64,000 bases of DNA, taken from contig ARYC01017318.1 of the NCBI GenBank assembly GCA_000711775.1, positions 51,375 through 115,374 of the forward strand. Direction: 5' to 3'. Source of the stretch: Oxytricha trifallax. Taxonomy: Eukaryota > Ciliophora > Spirotrichea > Sporadotrichida > Oxytrichidae. A program made the position numbers and the translations under genes. The notes under the pieces are model-generated. The model saw nothing but the letters and a program-made list of their open reading frames with translations, was not told the origin of the DNA and searched no databases. This document shows, one piece after another, positions 10,882-21,693 of the stretch (positions are counted from its first letter, which is position 1; every line of letters starts with the position of its first letter).

Positions 10882-13706
10882 ATGGAGTTATTTGTATCTT
10901 CAAACACTAGCGAGTCCAAGCTCTCCTTAACTGTGGAGTTGTTCTCAAACTATCTCAGAGCCACCCAGAGAAAGATGGTTAACATGACCCCGCTCACCAA
11001 GCTCACTCAGCAATCACTCAAGATCAACGATGTAAGTAAAGAATTTCAAGTTTATAATAAAATTTGTGGTTGAAAGTGGTAGTATAAAACTATTAGTTTA
11101 AAGTTCAAGAATTAATGTTTCATTTCAATCATAAAACTTTCTATGAGATATTAAACCTATGAATAGCTTCCACTCTTGATTAAAAGCACAAGTGCAGGTC
11201 CAGGCTTAGAGGAGCATCCAGTTCAAACTGCTAATCCAGCTTCAATTATGTTGGAAATCGCTAGATCAGTTTATCTTGAAGAGGTTATCTTTGGAAAGCC
11301 AGATTCAACTACCAGACTTGAGATTATAATTTACATTTTAAAATACAGTCCATTTAAAACCCCTCCATCTATAAAGATTCAAACTATATAAAAAGAACGA
11401 GATCTTAAGCATGATTGAATTGGCAACAAGAATGTCACCAGAAGACTTGATTAAGCATTTGAACAGTCACTTGGAACTCAGAATGTTCCTTGTTGGTCAC
11501 TCAATCACTGCTGCTGATATCACTACTCTTGCCCACATCATTGAACATTTCAATTCTATTTCTGACTACGATAAGATACAGTTTTATACGATATAAGATA
11601 CTATCATTCAAATTACTATGCAAATAATGAAATTTGATTATTAAAACGAAAGACTAGCATACTTTATAAAATCAATGTAGAACATAAATTTTAATTAAAT
11701 ACTTAAATACAGGTCCCTCACGCCTTCAGATGGATTGATCACGTGCAACATCTCCCAGGAATGTTTGAGCAAGTTCAACAGCGCAATCTCTTAGTGGGCT
11801 TCCCAGATGAGAAGAACGCAGAAGCACCAAGCAAGAGTTAACTCAAAAAGCTTGCCAAGATTCAATACGCCAAGGAAAAGTATAAAAATATCTATCTTCA
11901 AATCTTAACTCCGCTTTAAAATTATTATTAGTTCATAGATTTAAAGGAAAAGAAGGGAGGAGCCCCAGTTGGCAAAGAGGAAGTTAAGCATTAGGGTAAA
12001 CCTAAGGAAGCTGTGGATTCAACTTTGAGCACTCAAGTCTCTCAAAATGAGGAGCAAAAGAAACCTTAACAAGAAAACAAATATTTATTTAAAATACTTT
12101 TTTTATAATAAATCTAAAGTATTTAAGGTATGGCGCTCATTATTAATACAAAAATAGATAAAAAATATACTTACCACGATATTATCAAAAAAATAGTACT
12201 TAAAACCAACGAAAAGTATACATTAGGTCTTAATAATATATTTAATAACGAATAAAACATATAATTAATCTAATAACTTTATTTTATTAATGTAGACTAT
12301 AGAAATTAAATCCAATTTAATATTTTTCTACAAATTAAAATATCTTCGAAAAAAAATTACCTCAGGTACTTGCAATACTTTTAAGACTATTTATTTATGA
12401 TAAATATAGATAGTTAGATTGTTAGATAATCACTTAGGTAAGTTAGTTTTAATAATTATACTTTCTTAACTCAACAAAAATTTAGTCAATTAATTTTTCG
12501 TTAATAATTTAATGTAATACCAATAATAGAAGGAAAATATCTAACTCTTTAACATATACATTTCGAGTGTCTTTTATGTAGGCTTAAACTCAGCAAGAAA
12601 TGGTAAATAATATGATTTGTAGTAAATAAGCTTAAATATTAATAACAAATTAGAGTCAATAAATAAAAATGATGAATTCGTAACAAGTATAGAGTTCAAT
12701 TGTATAATAAGAAGATATAATGATAAAGAATATGGAAAGTATAAGGCAACATATTATAACTAATATTTTAGACAAACGAATTTGCAAAAATTATAATCAA
12801 ATTTAACTTCACTTATTTTGTAAGAAGTTAAATTAAGTTATTTACTTTGAAGAAATAGGATTTTCTTACAAAGCTAGAAAAATATGCAATTAATTATGAA
12901 CTTTTTATTCTCATTTACTACTGAACTTTCTTGTATTAATGTTAAATAATTAAGTTAAAGTATTTTAGACTTAATTTTTTTTGAAAAATAAATCTTAACA
13001 AGAAAAGAAGCCAAAGTAATAATAGCAATAGAACTAGAACAAGAAAGCTCCCGCTAAAAAGGCCCCAGAGGAGCAAATCCCAGATCTTTCATAAATGGAT
13101 ATTAGAGTTGGTAAAATTGTTGAAGTATGGAAAAACCCTAACTCTGAAAAGCTCTACAATATTAAATCATTTAAAAGTAATTCCCTCTACAATTTCAATT
13201 AAATTATGAATATACAACGAAAAGATTGATATTGGAAATGGTGAAATCAGATGTATCGCTTCTGGACTTCAAAAACTAGTGAAGATTGAGGATATGCAAG
13301 ACTCACTTTGCGTTGTATTGTGTAACTTGAAACCAAAGAAGTTGGCTGATTACATGTCACATGGTATGGTTCTATGTGCTGAGACACCTGAGAGAGACGT
13401 AGCTGAACTTGTTTAACCACCTGAAGGATCTCAACCAGGAGACTTATAATTAAAGTGAGCCAATTTTAATTTGAAATTTTATACACCCCATAAAACTTTA
13501 AGATTTTGTATATAATAATCACCTTCGCTGGTTACGAGAGACGCCCACCCGATGCTCTTAACCCCAAGAAAAATCCATGGGACAACGTTGCTCCAAAATT
13601 AAACATTGATGCTAACGGTATCGCCAAGTACGATGATATTCCATTCAATGTAGAGGGCAAAGGTGTTTGCACAGCCAAATCAATCAGAAATGGAGGTATT
13701 CATTGA
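10882..13706 (+). CDS. AIMP1/ARC1-like tRNA-binding (EMAP II) protein, seven MDSs (449 aa)
   Basis: The EMAP II/Arc1 OB-fold that binds tRNA is clear: LSQMDIRVGKIVEVWKNPNS, SGLQKLVKIEDMQDSLCVVL, CNLKPKKLADYMSHGMVLCA, PPEGSQPGD and ALNPKKNPWDNVAPKL, ending GKGVCTAKSIRNGGIH. Before it lie a Lys/Gln-rich linker and an N-terminal GST-C-like helical region (LGHSIT-type motif: FLVGHSITAADITTLAHIIE). Such proteins bring tRNA to aminoacyl-tRNA synthetases. Pointers: GAGAT (11320-11324/11399-11403), ATACAG (11576-11581/11707-11712), AAGGAAAAG (11872-11880/11944-11952), CTTAACAAGAAAA (12065-12077/12994-13006), TACAA (13155-13159/13213-13217) and TA (13445-13446/13516-13517). A GTAAGT...TAG intron spans 11032-11166. 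What remains is 1350 nt, exactly 450 codons. The 2-bp TA pointer was chosen because it restores the family GD-[LR]-ITF sequence; the other joins are unambiguous. Confidence 0.92.
12078..12993. other. Large IES (916 bp) inside the tRNA-binding protein gene
   Basis: It is bounded by the 13-bp repeat CTTAACAAGAAAA (12065-12077 and 12994-13006). The interior is almost pure A/T with no supported gene, and joining across it continues the Lys/Gln-rich linker in frame. All the other IESs of this gene are 53-125 bp. I see no terminal inverted repeats, so it is not an obvious transposon; it could be an old decayed one. Confidence 0.85.
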
Positions 13707-14846
13707 AGTCACATTGGAAAAACTTAAATTGATCTATGGAATTAATCTTAATTCTTAAATTATTTTCTCAAAATTATATGCTTTCTCTTTTTTATGTAAG
13801 AAAATGAAAGATTTATAAGCATTAAAATTATCATATAATTGAAATTTTTATTATAATTTTCTAGGAACGAAAGTCATTTAAATTAGATTTATTTTAAAAT
13901 TGAAGCTTACCTAAAATTTGCAATAATATTCATAGAGGGATCATAGGAGTATGATTCAAGCTAAGTTATTATTACTTAATTATACTTCATAGCATTATTA
14001 TCTTATTAAGAACTCTAAGAATGCAATGCATTAATTTTTATAATAAAATAATTACAAATGTTTATGTCCTTAGTATTTAAACTCATAATAAGTTAAAATT
14101 TAAGTGTATTGTAAATATCTTAGTTTTAGGTCAAAATAGGAAACTTAAATTTTCTTAACTTACATGTATATTTTATGCATAAAAAGGTAAATTTATATAT
14201 AAATCTCCAAAAATGTTATTAAGTACAATTACTTAAATTTTTCTATATTCTACTCTAAATATAAATCTTAAAATTTATTAGACTTTATTATTAAAAAAAA
14301 ACATTAAAACTTTCATATAAATGTTATATATGAAAATGTAACTATTAAATTTAAACAAGTATTTTACTTTTTATATCAATTAAATATGTATAAAACAATT
14401 AATTTGATATTATAAGATGAAATAATAAACATACCTTATTTTTTTATCTAATTTAGGATTTTAAGTTTGGGGTTAATAAATGGGTTTACTTACTTATTAA
14501 AAAATAATACCCTTTTTCTATAATTTTAAATGGTTTTGGTGTTAGAAATAATTTCTTTAATTATATATAGATCACATTTAAAATTTAATCTAGTAATTTA
14601 TGTGAGTTTGAGTTATACAAGAGAACTTTTAAATATTTGATACTTTATTAAATTACTGAGATATCTGCTGATTTAAAATAGAAACTCAAAAATAGATTTT
14701 CTATACTGAAAATTAAAATAAAATTTTTAATTATTTTAGATCTGCATTAAATAAATTAGTATATGTATGTCATAAAAAAATGATTTTTTTAATTTATCTT
14801 GAGTATACAATTAATCCTAATTTGGTTTAAAAAATAAAATTTGATA
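13707..14846. other. AT-rich spacer
   Basis: Nothing I can support: no coding segment, RNA gene or long inverted repeat, only A/T runs, between the tRNA-binding protein gene and foldback copy 2. Confidence 0.5.
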
Positions 14847-15270
14847 TTGTAGGAATACATTCGAAATTGGGGAATTAAAATTAATTAAATTAAATTTAAA
14901 TCAAAATAGTGGAAGTTAAAGTTGGCCAATTCAAACGATTTTGGGCTCATTCAATAGAGAATTTAAAAATAAGCTGGACTTTATTATTGATGGTACTATT
15001 TTATCGCACGCATCCCTCGAGCGAGATAACTTGACTTTATGTGAGGGTATAATTTAATGAATTAAGATGCGTTTAATTAAAGTCAAGATATCTCGCTCGA
15101 GGGATGCGTGCGATAAAATAGTACCATCAATAATAAAGTCCAGATTATTTTTAAATTCTCTATTGAATGAGCCCAAAATCGTTTGAATTGGCCAACTTTA
15201 ACTTCCACTATTTTGATTTAAATTTAATTTAATTAATTTTAATTCCCCAATTTCGAATGTATTCCTACAA
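14847..15270. mobile_element. Foldback element family A, copy 2 (best-preserved, 424 bp)
   Basis: The two halves are nearly perfect reverse complements over about 190 bp. The outer ends are TTGTAGGAATACATTCGAAA and its complement, the inner arms include CGCACGCATCCCTCGAGCGA and its complement, and a short loop of about 45 bp lies near 15045-15090. TA flanks both ends (14845-14846 and 15271-15272), the Tc1/mariner-type target duplication. There is no ORF of its own, so it is a non-autonomous foldback MITE. The near identity of its arms suggests the youngest insertion of the four, or continuing gene conversion between arms. Confidence 0.9.
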
Positions 15271-16440
15271 TATCTTATTTTATTTGACTTATAATTTAAA
15301 TCAATTTATTATTCATCAAATTATTTACAAAGAATTCACATTAAATTATAAAATATTAAATACGATACCCCAAAATGAAAATAAAAATCTCATTCACTTC
15401 AAAATCAATTAGACTAAATAGGAGTTTACAAAAATAAATACTTAATTATATACCTAATTATTCTGAGAATTATTATTATTATATATAATTCTTTTATAAA
15501 AATGCTAACCACACATTTAATTAGGAATAAACAATTTATCCAACCATCACTCTAAAGACCAAAACTCTTAAACAATATTATTAAATCTCAACTAAATGCA
15601 CAAGAAAATAAGATTTAAGATATGGCTAATATGGATGGAAAAAATCACATAAAATAAAAAATGTAATTTAGGATTTGGAAATAAATTAAATACAAATTAA
15701 AAATTAAACTTGGCTTCCCATACTTTAATATATCTATTTTTTTATTTGGCATTTATTTTTCAACTTAAAGCAGAAGCTCTTCTTTTTTTTTTGTTTCAAT
15801 TATTGTTATTTATCTGTATATATTATTATAATACTCCAATTTTTATGTTCCCTTTTGTAAAATATTACTTCTCTTACAATTATTTAATTGATGAGAAATA
15901 ATCAAGAGGGAGCAAATTTTTTTCTCAGTATTACTTTGTGAGAATCGAATTTCAAGGTAATTAGAGCTTGAATATTTCTTAATATATTAAGACTATAAAG
16001 TAGGTATTTAAGGAAATAAACTGCTTATTAGTAAAAAAATATTTAGATGTTTTATTCTTTAATGAAAAGACAAGTTTAACTTTCTAATTTCAAATGATTA
16101 AAATTATATTTGTCGGTAAATTATTTAATATAAAAAAACAAATTTTGAATAATTACAAACCATATTTTATTTTATGCTAAAAATGATACTTATAAATTAT
16201 AACAGTCTATTTAGATTTTAAGCATATTTTCTGATGTTTTTTTTAATGAATAAAATGAAGTTTGTTCATATAACAATATCACATATTTAAAGATAAAAAC
16301 ATTAAAAAATTAGCTTCCGATACCGTAAAATTTAAAACGTCTTATAGTATGATCAATAAAAGGTAAAGAATTACATTCGAATAAATTTCCTACAAAAAAA
16401 ATAAAGAATGCAATAAAAAAAACTTTAAATTATTAGTCTA
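15271..16440. other. AT-rich spacer with a weak hydrophobic reading frame
   Basis: No supported gene. A frame from 15710 (TTG start) to about 16190 encodes a Phe/Leu/Ile/Tyr-rich peptide. Hydrophobic frames like this are expected by chance in T-rich DNA, so I do not call it. Just downstream a longer frame begins at 16441. Confidence 0.4.
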
Positions 16441-18192
16441 ATGAAATTATATTCAGATAAATGAGAATCAGACATCATTGAAGTTTGGTCTATCAAGATT
16501 TTTTAATTTCTTTTAAATCAATCTTACTATCATAAATGACATTATTTTAGTTTATTAAGTAGAAGGCTCCTATAATAATAGTAATGCTAAAACACCTCAA
16601 CAAGTAGCAAATTTTTGATTTTCGCCCAGTAATATCGCAATTTTTCAATACAAGATAATTAATTGGCTGATAGATTTAGACATTTAAGATACTTTCTTAA
16701 TGATGTTAAAAATTTATTGATTAATAATAATAAATGAGCAAACTGAGAATAATTATTAGGTATCACTGATCATTACTAAAATCTAACCTTCAATCAAATT
16801 CATTTATGACATACTTTACGAAAAATAGATGATTATAAGAATTTGATTGAGAATATTTGATAAAATAAAAATGTCTGACAAGAAGATACCATGCCACTCA
16901 TATAAAATGTAAGTTACAAAAAAACATATAAAAATTTTATTATTTTTAGTTATCCTACCTGGTAAGAATAGTGAGTGACCTATAGTGAGTCTTCGACAAG
17001 CTACAGAAAGAAAATCATATCATTGGGATAATTATCACATCCATGAATGATAATGCATGAATAATAAGCCTGTCCAGTTTTTGAAATTTTCTATCCTCCT
17101 AATATCTATTGCATTTATTCTAAAAATAATTCTTATAATCATTTATTTTCGTAAAATATATCATAATTGCTTCGTAAACTTAAATAAGTTAATATTCTTT
17201 TGAACCCATTATGTGAAGAAAAATAAAAATTCTTTTCCCTTACTCCCTCAAAATAAATAAATATATAATCTCAAAGTCATTTACTCTCAAATTTAAAATG
17301 CATTTTTGTCCAAATACTGAGAGTAGATTAGAATAACCCGTTGGATGGGAAAAATTTCTTGTCGGTATCATATGGGTTCATCACACAACTTCTTTGGTAG
17401 GAATCAGGACGCCAACCCATTTCCCCTAAAGCTCTTCGAACTATCCTTATTGCTTTGCATTCATTTGTGTTACGCGTTTAGTGACTTAAGTTAAATCATG
17501 GGACAAAGGCCCCTTTTTTTTAAACGTACTAACTCCCAATAAATGAAAAAAAATAGTAGTAGGTAGTAACTAATTGGTCGGTAGACTCTACTCATACACA
17601 ACTAACATTAGGAAGATGCCCTTCCTTTCACAAGTTTGAGGTGCATGGGGAACAATCTGGATTTGATTTAAATTCTAAATATTTCACCATACATATAAAA
17701 TAGTTGTTAGATAGTGTCAAAGGCTTAGAGACTAGAGAGGAAAAATTATTCTTACTACTGGATAAAAATTTACTCAGGCAACTTCTAGAATGATTAATTG
17801 TGAATATCAGTCAATATATAAGGTCTTCTTTAATGTGCTTAACTATCTTCATCATCATTATCATCGTTGGCATCTATGGTCATAGTCATCAATTTATTTA
17901 ACACCAAGCAAAATATTTTTCATCCTCAATTTTAACTAGAAAGAAGCAAGTTTCATGCCAGACATCACATCTATGTAGGAAAATTTAAACCATTAGTTTA
18001 CTTTTTGATTTGTATGCTATAAATCATATAAACTCCGGACTTACCCCTAATCCGATAAATTCAGTAAAGTCTTCATATCTAGCTAATTTTTAATTTCGTT
18101 TTAGTTCATATAAAAATAAAAAGTATAGGTATATAAGTTCGCTTCGGCAATTCTATAATCTTTTCCCTTAATAATTAAATAATCTTAATTGA
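16441..18192 (+). CDS. Germline ORF1 with 11 internal TGA codons (584 codons)
   Basis: From ATG 16441 one frame runs without frameshift to TGA 18190-18192 if internal TGAs at 16462, 16537, 16735, 16744, 16807, 16858, 16876, 16972, 17044, 17482 and 17791 are read through. Many stretches look like protein, with several TGAs where Trp would be natural: DK*ESDIIEVWSIKIF, NNK*AN*EQLLGITDHYQ, IHL*HTLRKIDDYKNL, GFITQLLWQESGRQPISPKA, HKFEVHGEQSGFDLNSKYFT and LETREEKLFLLLDKNLLRQL. A hydrophobic segment lies near 17850. TAA and TAG occur as apparent Gln, and four TGG codons are present. The number of TGAs is about what chance predicts, so the case rests on peptide quality and frame continuity. Possibilities: a decaying germline-limited or transposon gene (TGG to TGA), many tiny IESs, or recoding. 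No family recognised. Confidence 0.4.
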
Positions 18193-18200
18193 TTTTATAT

Positions 18201-18764
18201 ATGGAAATTTTTATTAAAAATGTGCTACCAAAATATTTAGATGATTAAAATAAAGTCATAAGCGTTTATAATAAGAGGGTTTATTTTATAAAGCTAGATG
18301 AATAAATCTGAGGATAATAAAAAATTGACCATACGAGATAAGAAGATGTGGATGAGCTTCTTTAAGATTTAAATATAAGTGACATCAAAGAATTTATAAA
18401 TACTAATGCAGAGATTAAATCCTGAAATATAATTAAACCCCTAAAACTCCTTATTTAGATATCTCTTCTTATATAATTTGAAAAATATAGTAATGGTCTA
18501 TTTAATCTTATAAGGGAAGCTGGAAGATTATGTTTAGTATTATCAATAAGATAGAACACAAATCAAACGAATCTATCCATTTTATAATATTATTTCATTA
18601 ACCTAGATCTAAAAATGAATGAATAATCTCGTTTAATTGTCAAATTTATAGATTATTCTTCAATGATTTAGAAAATTAAAATCATAGGTGATTATACTAG
18701 AATAACAAGTTGCTTTTTATTTTTTTATCTTACTCACTCTTAATAAATATTGATGAGTTTAATA
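18201..18764 (+). CDS. Germline ORF2, downstream of ORF1, cut by a foldback element
   Basis: The ATG at 18201 lies 8 bp after the last TGA of ORF1, in another frame. The frame contains KNVLPKYLDDQNKVISVYNK, then TGA (18309), TRQEDVDELLQDLNISDIKE, then TGA (18423), and then FEKYSNGLFNLIREAGRLCL and LKMNEQSRLIVKFIDYSSMI. It is open to the point where foldback copy 3 begins (18765). As in ORF1, coding-like peptide continues on both sides of each TGA. A 12-bp excision between TAA repeats would remove the first TGA in frame, so mini-IESs cannot be excluded. Tight spacing with ORF1 suggests one two-gene element. The product is not recognised. Confidence 0.4.
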
Positions 18765-19160
18765 TTGTTGAAATTCATCATTATTGGGAAAAGAAGTAAA
18801 ATCAAATTAATTAGTATCGTTAATTAAATTACTTGCATTTAAAGTTGACAAATTTAAACAATCTTAGGTTCATTCAAAGCAAATTTAAAGCTAGCTGGAC
18901 AATTTTTATAAGTGGTATTACTTTACCTAATCCCTAGAGTTAGTTAACTTCCATTTAAAATGAGGTAATAAATATAGAATTTAAAGGCGTTCAATAGAGG
19001 CTAGTAATCTAGATCCAAATATTGCGATAAAATAGTAACTCTTATCGTAAATTTCAGCTAGTTTTAAAATTCTTAATCAAATAATTCCAAGAGTCATTCT
19101 TTCTGTTAAATTTTAAATACTACTATAATTAATTTCCCATTAACGAATGTGTCCCTGCAA
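18765..19160. mobile_element. Foldback element family A, copy 3 (old)
   Basis: The ends TTGTTGAAATTCATCA and TGTGTCCCTGCAA are diverged versions of the family ends. TA flanks both sides (18763-18764 and 19161-19162). The internal blocks AAAGCTAGCTGGAC and TTTCAGCTAGTTTTAAAATT match the GCTGGACT / AGTCCAG arms of copy 2. It interrupts the ORF2 reading frame, so it inserted into that element. Confidence 0.75.
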
Positions 19161-19269
19161 TAATTATATCTATAAATCGAAAATCATCAGCCTTAAATTA
19201 TGTTTATACATAAAAATTGAAGTAGAATAAAAAATGCTTAAGTAAATTTATTGATTATTTTTAATATAG

Positions 19270-19480
19270 AGTATTCTGAGCAAACATACTTTCCGTATCG
19301 CATTCTGTGATGATTTAGGCGATTAATCTACTAATGAGTAGAGTCATTAGTTCATCAAATTTAGCTAATTTATTATACTCATTTTTTATATGGCCTTTTT
19401 TGTAAACCCAATAATACCCAAATTATATACTACAAATCAAATTATAGCACATTTATATAAAAAGTTTCGAGTTTAGATTA
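19270..19480. mobile_element. Decayed TBE fragment (kinase end plus terminal repeat)
   Basis: The stretch 19284-19355 (ATACTTTCCGTATCGCATTC, then AGAGTCATTAG) matches the kinase-gene C-terminal region of the TBE at 43694-47805 (ATACTTTCCATATCGCACTC, then AGAGCCATTAG). About 19405-19475 (AACCCAATAATACCC...CTACAAATCAAA) matches the right terminal repeat of that same TBE. The two are separated by about 4 kb in the intact element, so this is an internally deleted, mutated relic. Confidence 0.6.
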
Positions 19481-20309
19481 TATAAACGGTAAGCAATTAT
19501 CAAGCAGTAATCATTTACATTTTATGAAAGTTCCAAAATTGTTGTGAAGTCATTATTTCCATTTTAATAAATTATACAATAAAATCAGGTTAATTTTTTA
19601 CTTAAATTTTAATTATTAAGTAACAAACGGATAAATCTTACAGTTTCTAATGTAAACTTTTATGAAAATTTTTTATAATATTTTATTATTTTTTTTGTTT
19701 TGATTTAATTCGAATATTTCGCATAAAATAGGACACCATTCAGGAAAAATAGAATAAAATTTTATATTTTTCAATAAAAAATAATTTTGAATTTTAAATT
19801 TATGTTATTAAAATATGAATATTGCCATCTAAATTTAATTGTTAAGTTTAATTTCTATCATTATTGGAGAACAATTTTTTATGATAAAATTTAATATTTA
19901 ATCAAACTAAAAATATAGAGGAAAGAAGCTACTTAGCCTTTAAATATTTCTCATTTTAATAATTATAATATAATAATTTCTAATTAAAAGCTTATTTTAA
20001 TTTTTTCTCATTCTATCTATAGTATTCAAAACCTCTTCATTAGTTTTATTTAGTATTTTATCGATAACATTAGACAATTATCTTATATTCTTTTGGGTTT
20101 GATATTTTACAAAGGTAAATTTAAGCGATTAAGGAAAGAATAAATTTTTATTTAAAATTAGTTTTGGATTGTGTTGAATAGAATGACTAATTATAAATTA
20201 TTATTATATAATAATAATGGCAAAGCTGTTCCAAATTTCTCCTCTTACTTTAAAGTCTGATTTTCTAAAGTAATTAAAATTGTAAATTTAGTTAATAAGT
20301 TTATGTCTA

Positions 20310-20650
20310 AATAATAAAATGATAGATTTATCATTGTGAATAATAATGAAAGTCAGCAGAATATAAACCACATTCACAAATTACTGGTTATGAAAGTCTC
20401 AATATTAACATTTTATTAAATTTTCTTTACAGCCTCGATTCAATGAAATTTAGTAATATTGGAAAGCGACGTCTAGAATTTTATACTTTTTTTATTTTTG
20501 ACTCATTGATTGAAGCAGTATGTAATATCAAGTGTGCTACTAATGGAGTCAGCGATTATAAAACTAAATTTCCTAATGAAGGGAGATTTTTTTAAATAAA
20601 CTTAAATTTTATTTTACGAAAAGAATAAGTTCACTTATAAAAAGTTTGTT
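20310..20650 (+). pseudogene. Decayed TBE transposase 3' fragment
   Basis: It aligns by eye with the 3' part of the transposase of the TBE at 23687: TTCAATGAAATTTAGTAATATTGG against TTCAATGGAATTGAATTATATTTG (the FNGIE motif carrying the catalytic Glu), GTCAGCGATTATAA against GTCAGCGATGATTAAG, GAAGGGAGATTTTTT against GAAGGAAGATTTTGT, then AATAAGTTCAC. Frames are broken and the second catalytic motif (VDN) reads VNN. It is an old relic, unlinked to intact ends. Confidence 0.6.
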
Positions 20651-21288
20651 TAAAGGAAATTAGAATTTTTATTATCTATTATTGAAGTCTTTTTTTATAT
20701 TGTGAGTTTTAGAGTCATTAAGTCAAAAAAGGAATGAAAACACATTTTGACACCTTAAAAAAGAAGTAATAATAAATCTACCTCAAAAAATATTATATAA
20801 AATTGGATGAAATGTATTTAATATAAACTTTGCAATTAAATTAAATAACTAGCATTTATTTGATAATTTACTGTATAAATTTGATTAAAAACCTTATAAA
20901 TGATGTAGTATTTTACTTTTATTTTACATAGAATGAAATCAAACTACTGAAAAGTGCATGAAGTTTAGAATTCTTTTTTATTTTTTTCAATATTCTATTT
21001 TTGAATTTTTTTTAAGTTACAAATAATTATTTCTCAATCAATTATCTCCTAAATTACTTTATGTTAATTTAGTGAAAATAATATAAAAATTTCTAAAATA
21101 TTTATTAAGTGCAAAAAAACTCCCACCGAAATTATAAAAATTAATAAAATTCGAAAAAATGAATATTTTTATTTTAGTACGAATTAAGTCAATTAGACAA
21201 TTATAAAGAGATTTTTGAACGGGGAGATGAAAATGAAATAAAATAATTAAAAGCAATGCCTAAAGATCAATAAAAACTATAATTAATA

Positions 21289-21693
21289 TTGTAGGAACAC
21301 TTATGAATTTAGAAAATTAATTTAAAATAAATAAATATTAAATCAAAATCGTGACGGCAGTTAAAGTTGGCGAATTAAAACGATCTTGAGCTCATACGAT
21401 AGAGAACTTAAAATTAGCTGGACTATAATATTGGCGGTACTATTTTATCTCATCCCTGGAGCGAAATAACTCGACTTTAATTTTGTATGATTTTTTAGTT
21501 GAATTTGTTGCCAAAATTAAAGTCAAGTAATTTCGCTTCTGAGATGCGATAGAGGGGTACCGTAAATAGTAAATTTCAGCTAATTTTGAATTCTTTATCG
21601 AGCAAGTATCATATTGCCTAGGTTTCAAGAAAGATAACTGCTAAGAATTCTAATTAATAATTATTTATTTTCCCAAAAAATGTATTCCTACAA
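21289..21693. mobile_element. Foldback element family A, copy 4
   Basis: Ends are TTGTAGGAACACTTATGAAT and AATGTATTCCTACAA. The arms contain AGTTAAAGTTGGCGAATTAA and GCTGGACTATAATATTGG, shared with copy 2. TA precedes the left end; the right flank is TT, so one side of the duplication has mutated. The inner arms pair (TTTTATCTCATCCCTGGAGC with GCTTCTGAGATGCGATAGAG), with mismatches. No ORF. Confidence 0.8.

Noticed and set aside
15710..16190. Hydrophobic frame that could be a membrane protein
   Set aside because: Starts with TTG; a Phe/Leu/Ile/Tyr-rich peptide is expected in T-rich spacer DNA, and there is no start, join or homologue.
16871..17046. Small two-intron gene starting MSDKKIPCHSYK
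   Set aside because: It overlaps the longer ORF1 frame, and the second intron needs an unusually short 15-bp excision; ORF1 explains the region better.
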